Origin: Nitrospirota bacterium
Lineage (GTDB): Bacteria > Nitrospirota > Thermodesulfovibrionia > Thermodesulfovibrionales > JdFR-88
NCBI GenBank assembly: GCA_021790695.1
Contig: JAJYGJ010000163.1
Span: 1-8,275 of the forward strand
Length of the DNA: 8,275 bases
Direction of reading: 5' to 3'
In this document: positions 6,073-8,275 of the stretch, piece by piece
How the letters are laid out: each line of letters begins with the position of its first letter
Position numbering within the stretch: the stretch's first letter is position 1
Made by a program: the position numbers and the translations under genes
Notes under the pieces: generated by a model
What the model was told of the DNA's origin: nothing
The model's input: the letters and a program-made list of their open reading frames with translations, nothing else
Databases searched by the model: none

Positions 6073-6100
6073 AAACTCTTGACAGAAATGGGGCCGCTGC

Positions 6101-6193
6101 ATGAAACTAGTAGACAAGCTTTTTCCCGTTTCGACAGACGGGGAGGACGGCATTGTCTCCTTCCTGAGAAAAATCAGGTTGCCGGACCCATAG
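6101..6193 (+). CDS. Possible 30-residue small ORF between the transferase and rfbF
   Basis: ATG 6101 to TAG 6191-6193 encodes 30 residues starting MKLVDKLFPVSTDGEDG and ending RKIRLPDP. It ends 10 bases before the rfbF ATG, so translation of one could be coupled to the other. I do not recognise it. The upstream TGGGG (6089-6093) is a weak ribosome site. It could be a real small protein, the decayed end of a lost gene, or chance. It fills most of the 131-bp gap, which otherwise shows only a TTGACA (6079-6084) without a clear -10 box. Confidence 0.3.
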   Translation: MKLVDKLFPVSTDGEDGIVSFLRKIRLPDP

Positions 6194-6203
6194 AAAGAAA
6201 AAA

Positions 6204-6983
6204 ATGAAAGTTGTCATTCTCGCAGGCGGTTTCGGCACAAGGCTGACCGAAGAGACCACCGTAAAACCCAAGCCCATGGTGGAGATAGGCGGAAAGCCGA
6301 TTCTCTGGCATATCATGAGAATCTATTCCCATTACGGTTTCAACGAATTCATAATCTGCCTGGGCTATATGGGATATTATATAAAGGAATATTTCGCTCA
6401 TTACTTCCTCCACCAGTGCGACGTTACGTTCGATTTCAGCGACAACAACAGGCAGATAACCCATAACAACAAGGCCGAGCCCTGGCGCGTGACCCTCGTC
6501 GACACCGGGCCGCGTACAATGACAGGGGGAAGGATCAAGAGGGTCGCCCCTTACGTGTCGGGGGAGACGTTCATGCTCACCTACGGCGACGGCGTCAGCG
6601 ACGTGCCCGTCGATCAACTGCTCCGGTTTCACAGGGCGCACGGAAAATACGCGACAATAACGTCGGTGCAGCCTTCCGGAAGGTTCGGCATGCTCGACAT
6701 AGACGAAGGCGGCAAGGTCACCTCGTTTCTGGAAAAGCCCCGCGGAGACGGGGGATGGATAAACGGGGGTTTTTTTGTCCTGGAGCCGCAGGTCTTCGAT
6801 TATATAGACGGGGACGATACGACATGGGAAAAAGGTCCGCTGGAGACCCTTGCAAGGGACTCCCAGCTCCGGACATACAAGCACGGCGGGTTCTGGAAAC
6901 CCATGGACACCATGCGCGACAAGCTGGAGCTGGAGGGCCTGTGGAATTCCGGCAGGGCGCCCTGGAAGATATGGAACGATTAG
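6204..6983 (+). CDS. rfbF: Glucose-1-phosphate cytidylyltransferase
   Basis: RfbF (also DdhA; EC 2.7.7.33) makes CDP-glucose and pyrophosphate from CTP and glucose 1-phosphate, the entry to CDP-deoxysugars, in the cytoplasm. The 259-residue length matches the family (about 257). Visible features are the nucleotide-binding signature LAGGFGTRLTEET (6-18), KPKPMVEIGGKPILWHIM (21-38), the metal and sugar site YGDGVSDV (127-134), FLEKPRGDGGWINGGFFV (175-192) and the C-terminal GFWKPMDTMRDK (229-240). These are specific to RfbF rather than to the dTDP- or UDP-glucose enzymes. ATG 6204 is the natural start because MKVVILAGG is the usual N-terminus, though its ribosome site (GAAAG, 6193-6197) is weak. 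TAG at 6981-6983 is followed 16 bases later by rfbG, so the two form an operon. Confidence 0.96.
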   Translation: MKVVILAGGFGTRLTEETTVKPKPMVEIGGKPILWHIMRIYSHYGFNEFIICLGYMGYYIKEYFAHYFLHQCDVTFDFSDNNRQITHNNKAEPWRVTLVDTGPRTMTGGRIKRVAPYVSGETFMLTYGDGVSDVPVDQLLRFHRAHGKYATITSVQPSGRFGMLDIDEGGKVTSFLEKPRGDGGWINGGFFVLEPQVFDYIDGDDTTWEKGPLETLARDSQLRTYKHGGFWKPMDTMRDKLELEGLWNSGRAPWKIWND

Positions 6984-6999
6984 CGGGGAAAGGGTTAAG

Positions 7000-8082
7000 A
7001 TGTTCGGCAACATATATAATGGCAGGCGCGTCTTTGTAACGGGCCACACCGGGTTCAAGGGGTCGTGGCTGTGTCTGTGGCTCCAGGCGCTGGGCGCAGA
7101 TGTAGCGGGCTATTCTCTTGAGCCGCAAACGGAGCCGGGCCATTATAACCTGCTGGGGCTGGACATGGCCTCTGTAATCGGGGACATCAGGGACGGCGAA
7201 AAGCTGAAGCGCGCGATCGGGGACCACCGGCCGGAGGCCGTTTTCCACCTGGCCGCGCAGCCCCTTGTCAGATACTCGTACCGGCACCCGGTCGAGACTT
7301 TCGAAACAAACGTCGTCGGGACGTCCAACCTGCTGGAGGCGTGCAGGGAACCCGGGTCCGTCAGGGCCATAGTTAACGTGACCAGCGACAAGTGCTATGA
7401 GAACAGGGAATGGGTATGGGGATACCGCGAGAGCGACGCCCTGGGCGGGTATGACCCTTACAGCGCCTCGAAGGCCTGCCAGGAGATCGTGGCGGGCGCC
7501 TACAGAAGTTCGTTTTTCAACCCCGGGGAATACGGCGTGTCGCATCAGGTCCTGCTGGCCAGCGCCAGGGCCGGCAACGTGATAGGCGGCGGCGACTGGA
7601 GCGAAGACAGGCTCATTCCCGACATCGTGAGGGCCATCAGCGAAAATAAAAAGTTGCTCATAAGGAACCCGCGCGCCTCGCGCCCCTGGCAGCATGTCCT
7701 TGATCCTCTGTCGGGATATCTGATGCTGGGGCAAAAACTCCTTGAGGGCCGGAAGGAATTCGCCGAGGGCTGGAACTTCGGCCCCGAGGCCGAGGCCGAG
7801 GTGGAGGACGTGGTAAAGGGCATCAAGCGTTTTTGGGACAGGTTTGAATACGAGATTCAACCTGACGGCGCCGGCCGCCATGAGGCGGGCGCGCTCAAAC
7901 TCGACTGCTCGAAGGCGCGCAAAAGGCTCAAATGGCGGCCCAACTGGGACCGCGAAAAGACGTTCGGCGTCACCGCGCAATGGTATAAAAGGTTCCATGA
8001 AGAGGGCAGGGCCGGCAGCCGCGACGACCTGGACGGATATGTCGAAGACGCCGGTAACGGGCACCTGGAATGGACGGCCTGA
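7000..8082 (+). CDS. rfbG: CDP-glucose 4,6-dehydratase
   Basis: RfbG (also DdhB; EC 4.2.1.45) converts CDP-glucose to CDP-4-dehydro-6-deoxyglucose with bound NAD. It is an extended short-chain dehydrogenase of 360 residues, the normal length. It shows the NAD motif VTGHTGFKGSWL (13-24), HLAAQPLVRYSY (83-94), the active-site stretch NVTSDKCYEN (126-135), the catalytic pair Y154 and K158 in DPYSASK (152-158), RAGNVIGGGDW (190-200), and RPWQHVLDPLSGYL (228-241). The ATG at 7000 has a strong ribosome site, GGGGAAAGGG (6984-6993). The product is the branch point to 3,6-dideoxyhexoses via RfbH or to other CDP-6-deoxysugars, but no such enzyme follows within the window. Termination at TGA (8080-8082), at the expected length, shows TGA is a stop codon in this genome. 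Confidence 0.96.
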   Translation: MFGNIYNGRRVFVTGHTGFKGSWLCLWLQALGADVAGYSLEPQTEPGHYNLLGLDMASVIGDIRDGEKLKRAIGDHRPEAVFHLAAQPLVRYSYRHPVETFETNVVGTSNLLEACREPGSVRAIVNVTSDKCYENREWVWGYRESDALGGYDPYSASKACQEIVAGAYRSSFFNPGEYGVSHQVLLASARAGNVIGGGDWSEDRLIPDIVRAISENKKLLIRNPRASRPWQHVLDPLSGYLMLGQKLLEGRKEFAEGWNFGPEAEAEVEDVVKGIKRFWDRFEYEIQPDGAGRHEAGALKLDCSKARKRLKWRPNWDREKTFGVTAQWYKRFHEEGRAGSRDDLDGYVEDAGNGHLEWTA

Positions 8083-8109
8083 GATTTCTGAAGGGGCCCC
8101 CTGAAATCT
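8082..8109. repeat. Imperfect dyad directly after rfbG
   Basis: AGATTTC (8082-8088) pairs with GAAATCT (8103-8109), and inside it AGGGG (8092-8096) pairs with CCCCT (8098-8102), leaving a short TGA bulge on the left. Only TT follows on the plus strand, so it is a poor intrinsic terminator. Its position at the stop codon of the last gene suggests an mRNA 3'-end structure. Confidence 0.45.
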
Positions 8110-8117
8110 TGGTATAT

Positions 8118-8159
8118 AAAAAAACGGCGGTCCCCGGTTTAGCTGCGCGGGCCGGGACC
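8118..8159 (-). terminator. Possible intrinsic terminator reading leftward
   Basis: On the minus strand GGTCCCGG and CCGGGGACC form a stem (8129-8159, with one bulged base). GCCG follows, then seven T (8118-8124). The four-base gap before the T run weakens the case. If real, it would end a leftward gene lying beyond the right edge, since no minus-strand gene is present here. Confidence 0.35.
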
Positions 8160-8226
8160 TAGTGTGGTGAATTGTAAATTCGTTAAATAAAATAATATTC
8201 ATGGCCTAATGACACGAAGTAGGAAA

Positions 8227-8267
8227 GACGTCATTCCCGCGAAGGCGGGAATCCATTTTAAAACGTC
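8227..8267. repeat. REP/dRS3-like interspersed repeat element
   Basis: ATTCCCGC-GAAG-GCGGGAAT (8233-8252) is a perfect 8-bp hairpin. It is bracketed by GACGT (8227-8231) and ACGTC (8263-8267) as an outer inverted pair. The pattern ATTCCC-N8-GGGAAT is that of the neisserial dRS3 repeat, and similar elements recur in many proteobacterial genomes. It sits in an AT-rich stretch (about 8160-8275) that has no gene I can support. Confidence 0.6.
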
Positions 8268-8275
8268 AAATTGGG

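Noticed and set aside
8172..8198. Promoter in the AT-rich tail (TTGTAA and TAATAT)
   Set aside because: Spacing is 15 bp and both boxes are imperfect in a generally AT-rich stretch. No downstream gene is visible to support it.
6718..8202. 494-codon minus-strand open frame
   Set aside because: It overlaps rfbG entirely and part of rfbF, both unmistakable. The antisense product is Pro/Arg-rich and unlike any family I know.

Overview
The window is a GC-rich bacterial segment of a Gram-negative type: it has periplasmic sensing, an undecaprenyl-phosphate sugar transferase and a CDP-hexose pathway. Arg AGG and Ile ATA codons are used heavily despite the high GC. Together with the gene families this recalls Nitrospirota or Desulfobacterota-like genomes, but that is an impression from codon and family style, not a proven placement. 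TGA acts as an ordinary stop at the end of rfbG, so the genetic code appears standard.

Layout. (1) Positions 1-1917, minus strand: the first 639 residues of a sensor protein that runs off the left edge. It has a TtrS-like/PhnD-type periplasmic binding domain, one membrane helix, a coiled coil and two PAS domains. (2) 1918-2200: a divergent intergenic region with a near-consensus sigma-54 element facing the sensor and a near-perfect sigma-70 promoter facing the next gene. (3) 2201-3019: an LsrF-like class I aldolase/thiolase. (4) 3020-3243: an intergenic stretch rich in inverted repeats. (5) 3244-4290: a zinc-dependent medium-chain dehydrogenase whose frame is interrupted by a single TGA at codon 234. 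The TGA sits where relatives, as I recall them, carry Cys, and the frame continues as good dehydrogenase sequence to TAA at 4288-4290. (6) 4291-4635: a long leader with candidate promoters, a 9-bp hairpin and a 14-bp tandem repeat. (7) 4636-6072: a WbaP-type undecaprenyl-phosphate hexose-1-phosphate transferase. (8) 6204-6983 and 7000-8082: rfbF and rfbG, a tight pair making CDP-4-keto-6-deoxyglucose. (9) 8083-8275: non-coding, with hairpins and a REP/dRS3-like repeat.

How the genes fit. The right half is the start of a surface-polysaccharide (O-antigen or exopolysaccharide) locus. WbaP primes the lipid carrier with the first sugar phosphate, while RfbF and RfbG build the CDP-linked deoxysugar precursor. 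The next expected enzyme, rfbH or another CDP-sugar tailoring enzyme, is not in the window. The aldolase and dehydrogenase form a separate metabolic pair of unknown substrate. No AI-2 (lsr) transport or kinase genes accompany them here. The sensor probably belongs to a regulatory system whose remaining domains and partner lie to the left.

The most unusual signal is the in-frame TGA in the dehydrogenase. It is either a selenocysteine codon at a Cys position, a recent nonsense mutation, or a single-base sequence error. By eye the downstream hairpin is only a weak SECIS candidate, so I leave these three open.
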